A DNA stretch of 64,000 nucleotides, from assembly GCA_945877365.1 (NCBI GenBank), contig CAMCRV010000005.1, positions 1 through 64,000 of the forward strand, written 5' to 3'. Origin of the DNA: an uncultured Clostridia bacterium. Lineage in GTDB: Bacteria > Bacillota > Clostridia > Oscillospirales > Oscillospiraceae. The position numbers were made by a program, and so were the translations under genes. The notes beneath the pieces were generated by a model. The model did not search any database. It saw nothing but the letters and a program-made list of their open reading frames with translations, and had not been told where the DNA came from. Numbering within the stretch: position 1 is the stretch's first letter; the number at the start of each line of letters is the position of its first letter. This document shows, one piece after another, positions 1-11,659 of the stretch.

Positions 1-287
1 TCACCGCCAACAACTGGAATGTGGTGCAGTACGCCGTGCTGACCCACATGATGGCGCAGATCTCCGGGCTGGAGGTGGGGGAGTTCGTCCATGTCATTGC
101 CGACTGCCACATCTATGACCGGCACATCCCGGCGGTGAAGGCCATGCTGGAACATGAGGGCTACGATGCCCCCACCTTTGTCATGGACAAGAGCATCACC
201 GATTTCTACGCCTTCACCAAGGATTCCTTCCGGATGGAGAACTATCAGTACCATCCCTTCGACTTCAAAATCCCCATGGCCATTTAA
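1..287 (+). CDS. thyA: Thymidylate synthase, C-terminal part (cut by window edge)
   Basis: Methylates dUMP to dTMP using methylene-tetrahydrofolate and releases dihydrofolate. The frame is open from base 3, and only about the last 95 residues are in the window; the part with the catalytic Cys lies upstream. Visible are the NNWN segment, the helix THMMAQISGL, the DCHIYDRHI motif that contacts the dUMP sugar in this family, and the terminal PMAI, a typical ThyA ending that closes over the active site. folA starts 12 bases later, the usual thyA-folA pairing in which DHFR recycles the dihydrofolate made here. Confidence 0.93.
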   Translation, partial: TANNWNVVQYAVLTHMMAQISGLEVGEFVHVIADCHIYDRHIPAVKAMLEHEGYDAPTFVMDKSITDFYAFTKDSFRMENYQYHPFDFKIPMAI

Positions 288-299
288 GAGGAACGGCCT

Positions 300-776
300 A
301 TGGAACTGATTGTAGCGGTATACGACGACTGGGGCATCGGCCGGGAGGGAACCCAGCCCATTGCCCTGTCTGCCGATCGGAAATTCTTCCGGGAAACCAC
401 CCGGGGCAGCACCGTCATCGTGGGCAGAAAAACCGCCATGGACTTTCCCGGTCAGAAGCCCCTACCGGGGCGGGTGAATCTGCTGCTGAGCCACAGCGGC
501 GCGGAACTGCCGGGCTTCACCCTCTGCCGCACCCCGGAGGAGGCTATGGAGAAGGCAGGGAAGCAGCGGTGCTTCGTCATCGGCGGCGGCAGCGTCTACC
601 GGCAGATGCTTCCCCTCTGTGACCGTGCCTATGTGACGAAGGTGCACACCACCCCGGAATCCGACACCTTTTTCCCCAATCTGGAGGAAAGCCCGGAGTG
701 GGGTGCCCCGGAAATCCTCCAATCCGGTGAGGAAAACGGCATCGCCTATGAGATGCTGCTGTATACGAGGAGATAA
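300..776 (+). CDS. folA: Dihydrofolate reductase
   Basis: Reduces dihydrofolate to tetrahydrofolate with NADPH in the cytoplasm. At 158 residues it has normal DHFR length. The N-terminal strand IVAVYDDWGIG forms the substrate loop, Asp26 in LSADRKFF is the expected catalytic acid, VGRKTAMDFP holds the cofactor-binding GRKT motif, and VIGGGSVYRQM is the glycine-rich turn of the NADPH site. A GAGG ribosome binding site lies about 8 bases before the ATG. It is cotranscribed with thyA and closed by the hairpin at 778-810. Confidence 0.96.
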   Translation: MELIVAVYDDWGIGREGTQPIALSADRKFFRETTRGSTVIVGRKTAMDFPGQKPLPGRVNLLLSHSGAELPGFTLCRTPEEAMEKAGKQRCFVIGGGSVYRQMLPLCDRAYVTKVHTTPESDTFFPNLEESPEWGAPEILQSGEENGIAYEMLLYTRR

Positions 777-777
777 G

Positions 778-810
778 AAAGCAGTGCAGAGAGTGATCTG
801 CACTGCTTTT
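778..810. terminator. Bidirectional terminator between folA and ygiQ
   Basis: A 12-bp perfect stem (AAAGCAGTGCAG with its complement) and an 8-base loop, with T-rich sequence on the plus side and A-rich on the other. It separates two convergent genes, so it can serve both. Confidence 0.8.
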
Positions 811-812
811 CC

Positions 813-2750
813 TTATCTCCGCTTCCCTCTTGCGCCAGAGGGGGCGGTTTTCTTTACCGTGGACTTTCCCGGGGTTTTCTTTCCTGCCTGTGCCCCAGGC
901 TTTTTGCCGCCGGCTTTGGCAGGTACTTTCTGCGGCGGAGCGGAATGCCCTCCGGCTATGGGGGGCACCGCCCGGATCAGGCATTTGGGGCCGGAGCCGA
1001 TGAGATCCTCCCGGTGGGCGGCAAGGAGAGCCTCCCGTACCAGATAGTAGTTCTTGGGGTCCCGGTACTGAATCAGGGCGCGCTGCATGGCCTTTTCGTG
1101 GGGGTCGGTGGGAACATAGACGGAGTCCATGGTTCTGGGGTCAAGGCCGGTGTAGTACATCACCGTGGAAAGGGTGGAGGGGGTGGGGTAGAAGTCCTGC
1201 ACCTGCTCCGGGTTGTAGCCCATGTCCCGGATGTACTCCGCCAGCTCCACGGCCTCCTTCATGGTGGAGCCGGGGTGGCTGGACATGAGATAGGGCACCA
1301 GATACTGATTCATGCCATACTGCTTGTTCAGGGCGTAGTATTTTTCAACGAACCGGTTGTAAACCGCATTTTTCGGCTTGCCCATCCGGCTGAGGACGGC
1401 ATCGGAAACATGCTCCGGCGCCACCTTCAGCTGCCCGGAGATGTGGTGCTGCACCAATTCTTTGAAGAAGGTGTCCTTTTTGTCCGCCAGCAGGTAGTCG
1501 AAGCGGATGCCGCTGCGGACAAAAACCTTCTTCACCCCGGGGATTTTCCGCAGCTTCCGCAGCAGAGCCACATAGTCGCTGTGGTCGGCATCCATATTCT
1601 TGCAGGGGGTGGGGTACAGGCACTGCCGTCCGCCGCAGGTGCCCTTGCTCAGCTGCTTCTGGCAGGCCGGGTGGCGGAAGTTGGCAGTGGGGCCGCCTAC
1701 ATCGTGGATGTAGCCCTTGAAATCCTTATCCTTCACCATCAGCTCCGCTTCCTTCAGAATGGATTCGTGGCTTCTGGTCTGGATGATCCGTCCCTGATGG
1801 AAGGTCAGGGCGCAGAAGGAGCAGGCGCCGAAGCAGCCCCGGTTGGACACCAGACTGAATTTGACCTCCTCGATGGCAGGCACGCCACCGGCTTTTTCGT
1901 AGCAGGGGTGGTAGGTGCGGCAGTAGGGAAGCTCGTAGACGGCATCCATCTCCTGGGTGCTCAGGGGCTTCTGGGGCGGATTCTGCACCACATATTCCTT
2001 GCCGTAGGGCTCCGCCAGCCGCTTGGCGGTGAAGGGGTCGCAGTTGGCGTACTGGATTTTGAAGGACTGGGCATAGAGCTTTTTGTTGGCCTTCACTTCC
2101 TCAAAGGCAGGCAGCACAAGGGTGGGCAGGCTGTCGTCCAGTTCCTTTGCCCGGAACACCGTGCCGTCCACAAAGGTGATGTCTCTGGCCTCCAGCCCGG
2201 AGTTCAGGGCATCCGCCAGCTCTATGATGCTCCGCTCGCCCATGCCATACATGAGAATGTCCGCCTGGGAATCCAGCAGAATGGAGCGCTTCATGGAATC
2301 CGACCAGTAGTCATAGTGCCCCAGCCTCCGCAGGCTGGCTTCAATGCCGCCGATGAGGATGGGCACATCGGTGTAGGTCTGGCGGATGAGATTGCAGTAG
2401 CACACCGTGGCGTAGTCCGGGCGCTTGCCCATGACGCCGCCGGGGGTGAAGGCATCGGTTTTCCGTCTGCGCTTGGAGACGGAGTAGTGATTTACCATGG
2501 AGTCCATATTGCCGCCACTGACCAGAAAGCCCAGCCGGGGACGGCCGTAGATGTCGATGGACTTGGGGTTCTTCCAGTCCGGCTGGGAGATGATGCCCAC
2601 GCTGTAGCCGTGGCTTTCCAGTACCCGGCTGATGATGGCGTGACCGAAGGAGGGGTGATCCACATAGGCATCCCCGATGACATACACAAAGTCGCACTGC
2701 TGCCAGCCCCGATCCAGCATATCCTGCCGGCAGATGGGGAGAAAATTCAT
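813..2750 (-). CDS. YgiQ-family radical SAM protein
   Basis: Large (645 aa) cytoplasmic iron-sulfur protein of the YgiQ family, whose reaction is not established. The N-terminal ~300 residues form the family-specific domain ([33 protein letters not shown]). The radical SAM core follows with the C-x3-C-x2-C cluster motif in [12 protein letters not shown] basic Lys/Ala/Gly-rich tail of about 40 residues ends the protein, probably disordered. The start has a strong GGAGG site 8 bases upstream. A -10 TATAAT at 2781-2786 suggests its own promoter. Confidence 0.92.
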   Translation of the reverse strand: MNFLPICRQDMLDRGWQQCDFVYVIGDAYVDHPSFGHAIISRVLESHGYSVGIISQPDWKNPKSIDIYGRPRLGFLVSGGNMDSMVNHYSVSKRRRKTDAFTPGGVMGKRPDYATVCYCNLIRQTYTDVPILIGGIEASLRRLGHYDYWSDSMKRSILLDSQADILMYGMGERSIIELADALNSGLEARDITFVDGTVFRAKELDDSLPTLVLPAFEEVKANKKLYAQSFKIQYANCDPFTAKRLAEPYGKEYVVQNPPQKPLSTQEMDAVYELPYCRTYHPCYEKAGGVPAIEEVKFSLVSNRGCFGACSFCALTFHQGRIIQTRSHESILKEAELMVKDKDFKGYIHDVGGPTANFRHPACQKQLSKGTCGGRQCLYPTPCKNMDADHSDYVALLRKLRKIPGVKKVFVRSGIRFDYLLADKKDTFFKELVQHHISGQLKVAPEHVSDAVLSRMGKPKNAVYNRFVEKYYALNKQYGMNQYLVPYLMSSHPGSTMKEAVELAEYIRDMGYNPEQVQDFYPTPSTLSTVMYYTGLDPRTMDSVYVPTDPHEKAMQRALIQYRDPKNYYLVREALLAAHREDLIGSGPKCLIRAVPPIAGGHSAPPQKVPAKAGGKKPGAQAGKKTPGKSTVKKTAPSGARGKRR

Positions 2751-2810
2751 ATTCTACCTCCGAAATCTGTGATTTTTTCCATTATACCAGAGATGCGGGG
2801 GAAAGGGAAG

Positions 2811-2839
2811 AAGAAAATCCCGGATCTTCCGATCCGGGA
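2811..2839 (-). terminator. Terminator of the ylmH-DUF896 operon
   Basis: A 9-bp stem (TCCCGGATC with its complement), TTCC-type loop and a T-rich tail on the minus strand, immediately after the DUF896 gene. Confidence 0.8.
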
Positions 2840-2846
2840 CAGGGCA

Positions 2847-3050
2847 TTACTTGCGCTGAATCTTCTTCTTGGTGCCGTCAGGTTGGAGAATATAGGTGTT
2901 GTCCAGCTGACCTACCAGATTGGCCTTGACGCTGTCGATGTAGATCCGCCGCAGCGCAGCACGCTCAGCGGTTTCTTCCTCCGTCAGCTCCCGTTCCTTG
3001 GCAATGTGGGCAAGGGCGTTGATTCTTGCAATAACTTCATCCATTTTCAT
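2847..3050 (-). CDS. DUF896 (UPF0291, YnzC-type) small protein
   Basis: A 67-residue basic helical protein of the DUF896/UPF0291 family, known from Firmicutes; function not established. The sequence shows the family pattern: MDEVIARINALA, then a Glu-rich helix (ELTEEETAERAALR), then RIYIDSV..NLVGQL. A GTG at 3062 is in frame, but a GAGG site lies 7 bases before the ATG at 3050, which I chose. It lies 8 bases after ylmH and is probably cotranscribed with it. Confidence 0.85.
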   Translation of the reverse strand: MKMDEVIARINALAHIAKERELTEEETAERAALRRIYIDSVKANLVGQLDNTYILQPDGTKKKIQRK

Positions 3051-3058
3051 AGAAAACC

Positions 3059-3844
3059 TCACACATAGCGGTGGATGACCACCGAAATTCGATCTTTTTT
3101 CGTCCTGCCGTTGACGGCGTGGAGCCGGATTTTCCCCAGACCCCGGACAGAAATTTTGCTGCCCTCCGGGACAATCCGGTCGGGCTTTTCCCAGGGAAGG
3201 CCATCCACAGCAGCCTTCCCGGCAGAAATGTACTGGGCTGCCAGACTGCGGCCAATGCGAAAGCCGGAGGAAATGACACTGTCCAGCCGCAGGGATGCCA
3301 CGGTGTCCCGAATCTCCTGTACCTCCGGTTCCGGGATTGCGGCATCCTCCATGGCAATCTGCTGAAGCCGCAGCTTCACCCGGCCGGCAGAGGTGAAATT
3401 CTGCAAAAGATAGGGGGCGATTTCCTCGGTGACGAAAAAGTCACAGCTGCATTGCCCCACACAGATATCTCCCACACTTTCCCGGGCCACCCCAGCCCCC
3501 ATCAGCGCACCCAGAAAATCCCGGTGGCTGGGGCTGTCCCCCTGATAGAAGGATGCCCGCAGGCAGGCAAGGCCGCTGCCCGGCTGGGAAAGGGCACTCT
3601 CGTCCAGATAGTCCGGCAGATAAATCAGCATCTTCCGTTCCGCCTCCGGGTAGCCGCCGTAGGCGTATAGGCCGGGCACCTCTCCAAAGAGAAATCGAGC
3701 CATCTCCTGCTCCCGGGGGGAGAGGAAACAGGTGTTGGCAGGAATATTCCGACGGATGCCGGTATTGATTTTATCCCAGAGCTTGGCCAAAAGCAGACGA
3801 TCCTCTGCAGTTTGGGCAATTTTGTCGATGTTGCTTCGATCCAT
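3059..3844 (-). CDS. ylmH: YlmH-family S4-domain RNA-binding protein
   Basis: 261-residue protein of the YlmH family. Homologues bind RNA or ribosomes through a C-terminal S4 domain and have been linked to rescue of stalled large ribosomal subunits. The N-terminal two thirds carry the family core (FLSPREQEMARFLF, YGGYPEAERKML, GDICVGQCSCDFFV); the S4-like domain is the last ~75 residues (GLPWEKPDRIVPEGSKISV, TKKDRISVVIHRY). In many Firmicutes ylmH lies in the division cluster near divIVA, but here it is alone with a DUF896 gene. Confidence 0.9.
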   Translation of the reverse strand: MDRSNIDKIAQTAEDRLLLAKLWDKINTGIRRNIPANTCFLSPREQEMARFLFGEVPGLYAYGGYPEAERKMLIYLPDYLDESALSQPGSGLACLRASFYQGDSPSHRDFLGALMGAGVARESVGDICVGQCSCDFFVTEEIAPYLLQNFTSAGRVKLRLQQIAMEDAAIPEPEVQEIRDTVASLRLDSVISSGFRIGRSLAAQYISAGKAAVDGLPWEKPDRIVPEGSKISVRGLGKIRLHAVNGRTKKDRISVVIHRYV

Positions 3845-3875
3845 GTAAAAAACCTGTCCCTTTGTTGCTTTCGTT

Positions 3876-3904
3876 ATTATACCACAGTTTTTTCTCCATG
3901 GAAA
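3876..3904 (-). promoter_or_regulatory. Promoter of ylmH
   Basis: Minus-strand TTTCCA (3899-3904), 17-base spacer, TATAAT (3876-3881), a SigA-type promoter about 30 bases before the ylmH start. Confidence 0.6.
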
Positions 3905-3914
3905 GAAGTTTTTC

Positions 3915-3943
3915 TTGTGCGCCGGCTTGTTTTGGAGTATAAT
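3915..3943 (+). promoter_or_regulatory. Promoter of the flavoprotein pair
   Basis: TTGTGC (3915-3920), 17-base spacer, TATAAT (3938-3943). It faces away from the ylmH promoter, and the ATG of the next gene is 37 bases downstream. Confidence 0.65.
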
Positions 3944-3980
3944 GATACAATCTATTCGGTTTCAGAACAGGAGGCAGGAC

Positions 3981-5189
3981 ATGACAGTTGGCATCATCGG
4001 CGGCGGCGCGTCGGGCATGGCGGCGGCACTGGCCGCGGCGCAATATCCCAATACCCAGGTGATTCTGCTGGAGCGGCAGTCCCGGGTGGGTCGGAAGCTG
4101 GGGGCCACCGGCAACGGACGGTGCAACCTCACAAATCTCCATGCCGGGGAAACAAGCTATCATGGGGAGAGTCCTGCCTTTGCCTCCCCGGCCTTGGAGC
4201 GATACCCTGTGGAGGAAACCCTGAACTGGTTTCGCGCTCTGGGGCTGCTTACCGTGGCGGAGGACAGCGGACGGGTGTACCCCTATTCCGATCAGGCAAA
4301 TTCCGTGGTGGATGTGCTGCGCTTCGCTCTGGAAAAGCCGAATATTCAGCAAAAACTGGGCTTTGAAGTTGAAAAAATAAAGAAACTTCCAGAAGGCTTC
4401 CAAATCCTCGGCAGGGAAGAGAGCCTTGTGGTTGACCGGCTGATTATCGCCTGTGGCGGCCTTGCCGGAACCAAGCTGGGGGGCAGTATGTCCGGCTATC
4501 AGCTGCTGCGCAGTATGGGGCACCATTGTACAAGACTCCGCCCCACGCTGGTGCAGCTGAAAACCAGCTGGGCAGGGGTAACCGGACTGAAGGGCGTTCG
4601 CGCCAACTGCCGTGCTGCCATTTACCATGACGGAGTGCTGCACCGGGAAAGCACAGGAGAAATTCAGTTTACCGAGTTCGGCCTTTCCGGGCCTGTGATG
4701 TTTGAAATCTCCCGGGACGCCTGTCAGGGTTCGGGGGATTGGATCGCTGATTTGGATTTTCTTCCCCAGTGGGAGGAGAAGGAGCTTTTGCAGGAGCTTC
4801 TGCGCCGTCAGGGAACCGCGCTTCCGGCTTCAGAACTGTTTACCGGTATCCTCCACAACCGCTTAGGCCGGGTGCTGACCCAGGCCGCCGGGATTTCTTC
4901 CCAGCGATTGATTTCGGAGTTGAGCCGGGAGCAGCTGCAGGAGGCTGCGGCGCAGGTCAAGGGCTTTGAGGTCTGCCTGACAGAGCCGCTGGGGATGGAT
5001 GCTGCCCAGGTGACAGCCGGGGGCATCTGTACCTCGGAATTTGACGAAAATACCATGGAAAGCCGCCATGTGCCGGGGCTGTTTGCCTGCGGCGAGGTGC
5101 TGGATATCGATGGCGACTGCGGCGGCTACAATTTACAATGGGCATGGAGCTCCGGCCGTCTGGCAGGAGCCTGTGCAGGAAAGGAATAA
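3981..5189 (+). CDS. HI0933/YhiN-family NAD(P)/FAD-dependent oxidoreductase
   Basis: 402-residue flavoprotein of the HI0933 (YhiN, BaiN-like) family. The exact substrate cannot be read from sequence; one family member reduces bile-acid intermediates. The FAD-binding Rossmann motif is at the N-terminus (VGIIGGGASGMAAALAA), followed by the family signature GRKLGATGNGRCNLTN. The C-terminal second FAD contact is FACGEVLDIDGDCGGYNLQ. Start chosen at the ATG of 3981 behind AGGAGG; longer upstream readings have no ribosome binding site and cross the promoter. One base separates it from the next gene. Confidence 0.9.
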   Translation: MTVGIIGGGASGMAAALAAAQYPNTQVILLERQSRVGRKLGATGNGRCNLTNLHAGETSYHGESPAFASPALERYPVEETLNWFRALGLLTVAEDSGRVYPYSDQANSVVDVLRFALEKPNIQQKLGFEVEKIKKLPEGFQILGREESLVVDRLIIACGGLAGTKLGGSMSGYQLLRSMGHHCTRLRPTLVQLKTSWAGVTGLKGVRANCRAAIYHDGVLHRESTGEIQFTEFGLSGPVMFEISRDACQGSGDWIADLDFLPQWEEKELLQELLRRQGTALPASELFTGILHNRLGRVLTQAAGISSQRLISELSREQLQEAAAQVKGFEVCLTEPLGMDAAQVTAGGICTSEFDENTMESRHVPGLFACGEVLDIDGDCGGYNLQWAWSSGRLAGACAGKE

Positions 5190-5190
5190 C

Positions 5191-6765
5191 ATGATTCGTA
5201 TTCGGGATATCATTCTGCCGCCGGAACACAACGCCCATCAGCTGGGCTTCGAGGCTGCGCAGATGCTCCATATTTCCCCCTCCAAAATCCGGCAGATGCG
5301 GATTGTCCGCCGCAGTGTGGATGCCCGGAAGAAGCCCAATGTCCGCATCGTCTACACCATCGATGTGCAGGTGGAGGGCAGTGAAAAGAAAATATTGAAG
5401 CAGAGCGGCTGCAAGAAGGCCAGCCCTGCTCCGGTTTCCTACTATCAGGTTCCCAAAACCGATCTTCGCCCGGAGCACCGCCCGGTGGTGGTGGGCTTCG
5501 GCCCTGCCGGAATGTTCGCGGCGCTGATTCTTGCCATGTCCGGTCTGCGGCCGCTGGTGCTGGAACGGGGGGAGGATGCTCTGACCCGGCATGAAAAGGT
5601 GGAGAAGTTTTTCGCCACCGGGCAGCTGGACCCTGCCAGCAATGTCCAGTTCGGCGAGGGGGGAGCCGGCACCTTCTCCGACGGCAAGCTGAACACCGGG
5701 GTGAACAACCCCAGAATCGGCTGGATTCTGGAGCAGTTTGTGAAGGCCGGTGCCCGGGAGGAGATACTCTACGACGCCAAGCCCCATGTGGGTACGGATG
5801 TGCTGCTGGAAGTGGTGCAGAATCTTCGGCAGCGGATTCTCTCGCTGGGGGGCGAGGTGCGCTTCTGCACCCAGGTCACCGGGCTGGTGCTGGAAGGGGG
5901 CACGGTTGCTGGGGTGCGGACGGCACAGGGGGAGATAATCCCCACCCGCCATGTGGTGCTGGCCATCGGCCACAGCGCCCGGGATACCTTCACCATGCTG
6001 GAGCAAACCGGCATCCCCATGGAGCCCAAGCCTTTCTCCATGGGCGTTCGGATTGAACACAAGCAGAGGGATATCGACACTGCCCAGTACGGCATGGTCA
6101 GCCCTGCGCTGCCCCCGGCGGACTATAAGCTGGCGGAGCATCTGGATTCCGAGACGGTATATACCTTCTGTATGTGTCCCGGAGGCTTCGTGGTGGCTGC
6201 GGCCTCGGAGGAGGGTCGGGTGGTGACCAACGGCATGAGTTATGCCGACCGGGATGGAGAAAATGCCAACGCCGCGCTGCTGGTGACATTGAATCCTGCG
6301 GACTTCCCCTTTCCGGGTGCCCTTGGGGGAATGCAGTGGCAGCGGCAGGTGGAGGAAAATGCCTACCGGGTCAGCGGCAGCTACAGAGCCCCAGCCCAGA
6401 CCGTAGGGGACTTTCTGGCAGGCAGACCCAGCACCGGTCCGGCATCCGTGATCCCCACCTATCGCCCCGGCGTACACTGGTGCGACCTGCATCAGGTGCT
6501 GCCGGAGAAGATCACCCGGGCACTGGCAGAGGCTCTGCCCAGGCTGGAAAGGAATCTGGCGGGCTTTGCCAATCCCGAGGCGGTGCTGACGGCACCGGAA
6601 ACCAGAAGCTCCTCCCCGGTGCGGATTGTCCGGGGGGAGAACCGGCAGTCCCCAGTGGCCGGGCTGTATCCCACCGGCGAGGGCGCAGGCTACGCCGGAG
6701 GCATCATGTCCGCCGCCATCGACGGGATGATGACCGCCGAGGCCATTCTGGAATCCCTGAAATAG
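5191..6765 (+). CDS. FAD-dependent dehydrogenase, COG2509 type
   Basis: 524-residue flavoprotein of the uncharacterised COG2509 family. An N-terminal ~85-residue domain (RIRDIILPPEHNAHQLGFEA) precedes the dinucleotide fold, whose motif VVVGFGPAGMFAALILA is followed by the conserved stretch SNVQFGEGGAGTFSDGKL. The C-terminal FAD contact is GLYPTGEGAGYAGGIMSAA. The ATG at 5191 follows AGGAAAGGA and one base after the stop of the preceding flavoprotein, so the two are almost certainly cotranslated. The substrate is unknown. Confidence 0.88.
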   Translation: MIRIRDIILPPEHNAHQLGFEAAQMLHISPSKIRQMRIVRRSVDARKKPNVRIVYTIDVQVEGSEKKILKQSGCKKASPAPVSYYQVPKTDLRPEHRPVVVGFGPAGMFAALILAMSGLRPLVLERGEDALTRHEKVEKFFATGQLDPASNVQFGEGGAGTFSDGKLNTGVNNPRIGWILEQFVKAGAREEILYDAKPHVGTDVLLEVVQNLRQRILSLGGEVRFCTQVTGLVLEGGTVAGVRTAQGEIIPTRHVVLAIGHSARDTFTMLEQTGIPMEPKPFSMGVRIEHKQRDIDTAQYGMVSPALPPADYKLAEHLDSETVYTFCMCPGGFVVAAASEEGRVVTNGMSYADRDGENANAALLVTLNPADFPFPGALGGMQWQRQVEENAYRVSGSYRAPAQTVGDFLAGRPSTGPASVIPTYRPGVHWCDLHQVLPEKITRALAEALPRLERNLAGFANPEAVLTAPETRSSSPVRIVRGENRQSPVAGLYPTGEGAGYAGGIMSAAIDGMMTAEAILESLK

Positions 6766-6772
6766 CAAACCC

Positions 6773-6887
6773 TGTCATCCTGAGCGTAGCACGAAGTGCG
6801 AAGTCGAAGGATCTTCGCACTTACCTACTGCTTTGCGGTATCGAAATGCAAAGATCCTTCGACTCGTTTCACTCGCTCAGGATGACA
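6773..6887. repeat. 115-bp palindromic repeat with TGTCATCCTGAGCG ends
   Basis: Terminal inverted repeats TGTCATCCTGAGCG and complement, plus a second inner pair around GTCGAAGGATCTT. It contains no gene. The ends resemble the TGTCATTSCGAG ends of the elements near 48.3 and 58.4 kb, so it may belong to the same group of short palindromic elements. Confidence 0.75.
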
Positions 6888-6914
6888 TAATTCTCTATTT
6901 CTGCGTAATCATTT

Positions 6915-6947
6915 GGCGTGTTGCAACCATCATTTTTGCAACACGCC
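6915..6947. terminator. Stable hairpin before the end of the MATE gene
   Basis: 12-bp perfect stem (GGCGTGTTGCAA with complement) between two convergent genes. There is no good U-run on either strand, so terminator function is only probable. Confidence 0.45.
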
Positions 6948-6954
6948 TCTGTAT

Positions 6955-8274
6955 TTAGTCTCTTTCCTCCTTCAGCCGGTTGCAGGAGCAGGACAGCACC
7001 GTGGCTACGATCCAGCCCACAGGCCATGCCGCCCAGATGCCTGTGCTGCCCAACTGCGCGGAGAATAGATAGGCCAGAACCACCCGGAGGAACAGGTCGG
7101 AGAAGGTGCAGAGCATGAACCTGCCCATTTTGCCGCGCCCCCGGAGCACACCGTCAGAGACCAGCTTGGTGGCCACCACGATGTAGAAGGGGGCAACAAT
7201 TTTCAAAAACAGGACGCCGGTTTTCAGGGCGGTTTCGGCGCCGTCATCCAGAAAGAACCGGATGAGAAAAGGTCCGCCGCAGAAATACAGCAGCGACAGC
7301 GGAATACTGATGAGCCACACCATCCGCAGCCCTGAGCGGAAGCCCTCCCGAACCCGGGGCAGATTTCCGGCGCCGATGTTCTGGGCGGTGTAGTTGGAGA
7401 TGCCGTTTCCGATGGTGGTGAAGGAGGTGGTCACCAGATTGTTCAGCTTCACCGCGGCGGAATAGCCGGCAATGACCCCAGAGCCATAGGGGTTGATAAT
7501 GCTCTGAATCAGAATGTTGCCCACGGAGATGAAGCCCTGCTGGAACATACTGGGGATGGCTACCACGGCGATGCGGCGCATGGCGGCGGCAGAGAAGAGG
7601 GGAGCCTTTTCCGAGGGGATCTCCCGGATTTTCCGCAGAATCAGCCCCAATGCCAGCAGAGCGCTGATGCCCTGACAGATGAAGGTCGCCCAGGCGACTC
7701 CGGGTACTCCCATCCGGAACACGGTGACAAAGAGAATATCCATGCCCACATTGGCGACGGAGGACAGAGCCAGAAACTGAAAGGGTGTTTTGGAGTCCCC
7801 CAGAGCCGTGAAGATGCCTGTGGCGATGTTGTAGGCAAACACGAAGGGTACGCTGAGAATGTAGATCTGCAGATAGCGTTTGCAGTCGGCCATCACATTT
7901 TCCGGGGTCTGAATCCATTCCAGAAGGGTTTGCAGGAAGAGAAGTCCCCCGGTCATCAGAATCAGGCACAGCACACCTGCGCAGATCAGGGAGGTGTAGA
8001 CCGCCGTTTTCATTTCGCCGTATCGCCGAGCGCCGAATTTCTGGGCGGTGAAGACAGAGCAGCCGATGTTGCAGCCGAAGCACACCGCCAGAAACAGCAA
8101 TGTGATCTCATAGGAATTTCCCACGGCGGCAAGGGCGCTCTCTCCGATAAATTTTCCGGCAACAAGGCTGTCGGCGATGTTATACAGCTGCTGAAAGACT
8201 ATGCTGCCGAACATGGGCAGACAAAACCGCCAAAGGACGGTGCTGGGTTTTCCCACCGTCAGATCCCGAGCCAT
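6955..8274 (-). CDS. MATE-family multidrug/metabolite exporter
   Basis: 439-residue integral membrane protein of the MATE family, which exports cationic drugs or metabolites against a sodium or proton gradient. About 12 hydrophobic segments are visible in two repeated halves. The N-terminus is typical (LTVGKPSTVLWRFCLPMFG, LYNIADSLVAGKF), and the family's conserved GALGDSKTP-like loop appears as FTALGDSKTPFQF. Start chosen at 8274 behind AGGAGG. Its promoter (TTGCAT-N17-TATAAT, 8308-8336) separates it from the purine genes. The substrate is not predictable. Confidence 0.9.
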   Translation of the reverse strand: MARDLTVGKPSTVLWRFCLPMFGSIVFQQLYNIADSLVAGKFIGESALAAVGNSYEITLLFLAVCFGCNIGCSVFTAQKFGARRYGEMKTAVYTSLICAGVLCLILMTGGLLFLQTLLEWIQTPENVMADCKRYLQIYILSVPFVFAYNIATGIFTALGDSKTPFQFLALSSVANVGMDILFVTVFRMGVPGVAWATFICQGISALLALGLILRKIREIPSEKAPLFSAAAMRRIAVVAIPSMFQQGFISVGNILIQSIINPYGSGVIAGYSAAVKLNNLVTTSFTTIGNGISNYTAQNIGAGNLPRVREGFRSGLRMVWLISIPLSLLYFCGGPFLIRFFLDDGAETALKTGVLFLKIVAPFYIVVATKLVSDGVLRGRGKMGRFMLCTFSDLFLRVVLAYLFSAQLGSTGIWAAWPVGWIVATVLSCSCNRLKEERD

Positions 8275-8307
8275 GATGATTCCTCCTGTTTCTTTTTTCG
8301 GTTGGTT

Positions 8308-8336
8308 ATTATACAACTTTTCTGTGCGCCATGCAA
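8308..8336 (-). promoter_or_regulatory. Promoter of the MATE gene
   Basis: Minus strand TTGCAT (8331-8336), 17 bases, TATAAT (8308-8313), 34 bases before the start codon. Confidence 0.65.
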
Positions 8337-8338
8337 GA

Positions 8339-8363
8339 GCCGGTATGGTTTTCCCATACCGGC
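8339..8363 (-). terminator. Hairpin after purF
   Basis: 10-bp perfect stem (GCCGGTATGG with complement) just after the purF stop. The U-run on the minus strand is weak (CTCTT), so it is a probable rather than certain terminator of the pyrG-purF unit. Confidence 0.5.
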
Positions 8364-8379
8364 CTTTTTGCTGGTTTTG

Positions 8380-11629
<3,250 letters not shown>

Positions 11630-11659
11630 TTCCCAATTTATCCCATCCGCAGCAGCGAA

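Noticed and set aside
945-3068. 707-codon plus-strand reading frame opposite ygiQ
   Set aside because: It is antisense to a clear YgiQ protein, has low-complexity Gly/Val/His content typical of GC-rich shadows, and has no ribosome site.
4957-6768. 603-codon minus-strand frame opposite the COG2509 flavoprotein
   Set aside because: Shadow of a protein with intact FAD motifs; no family features.
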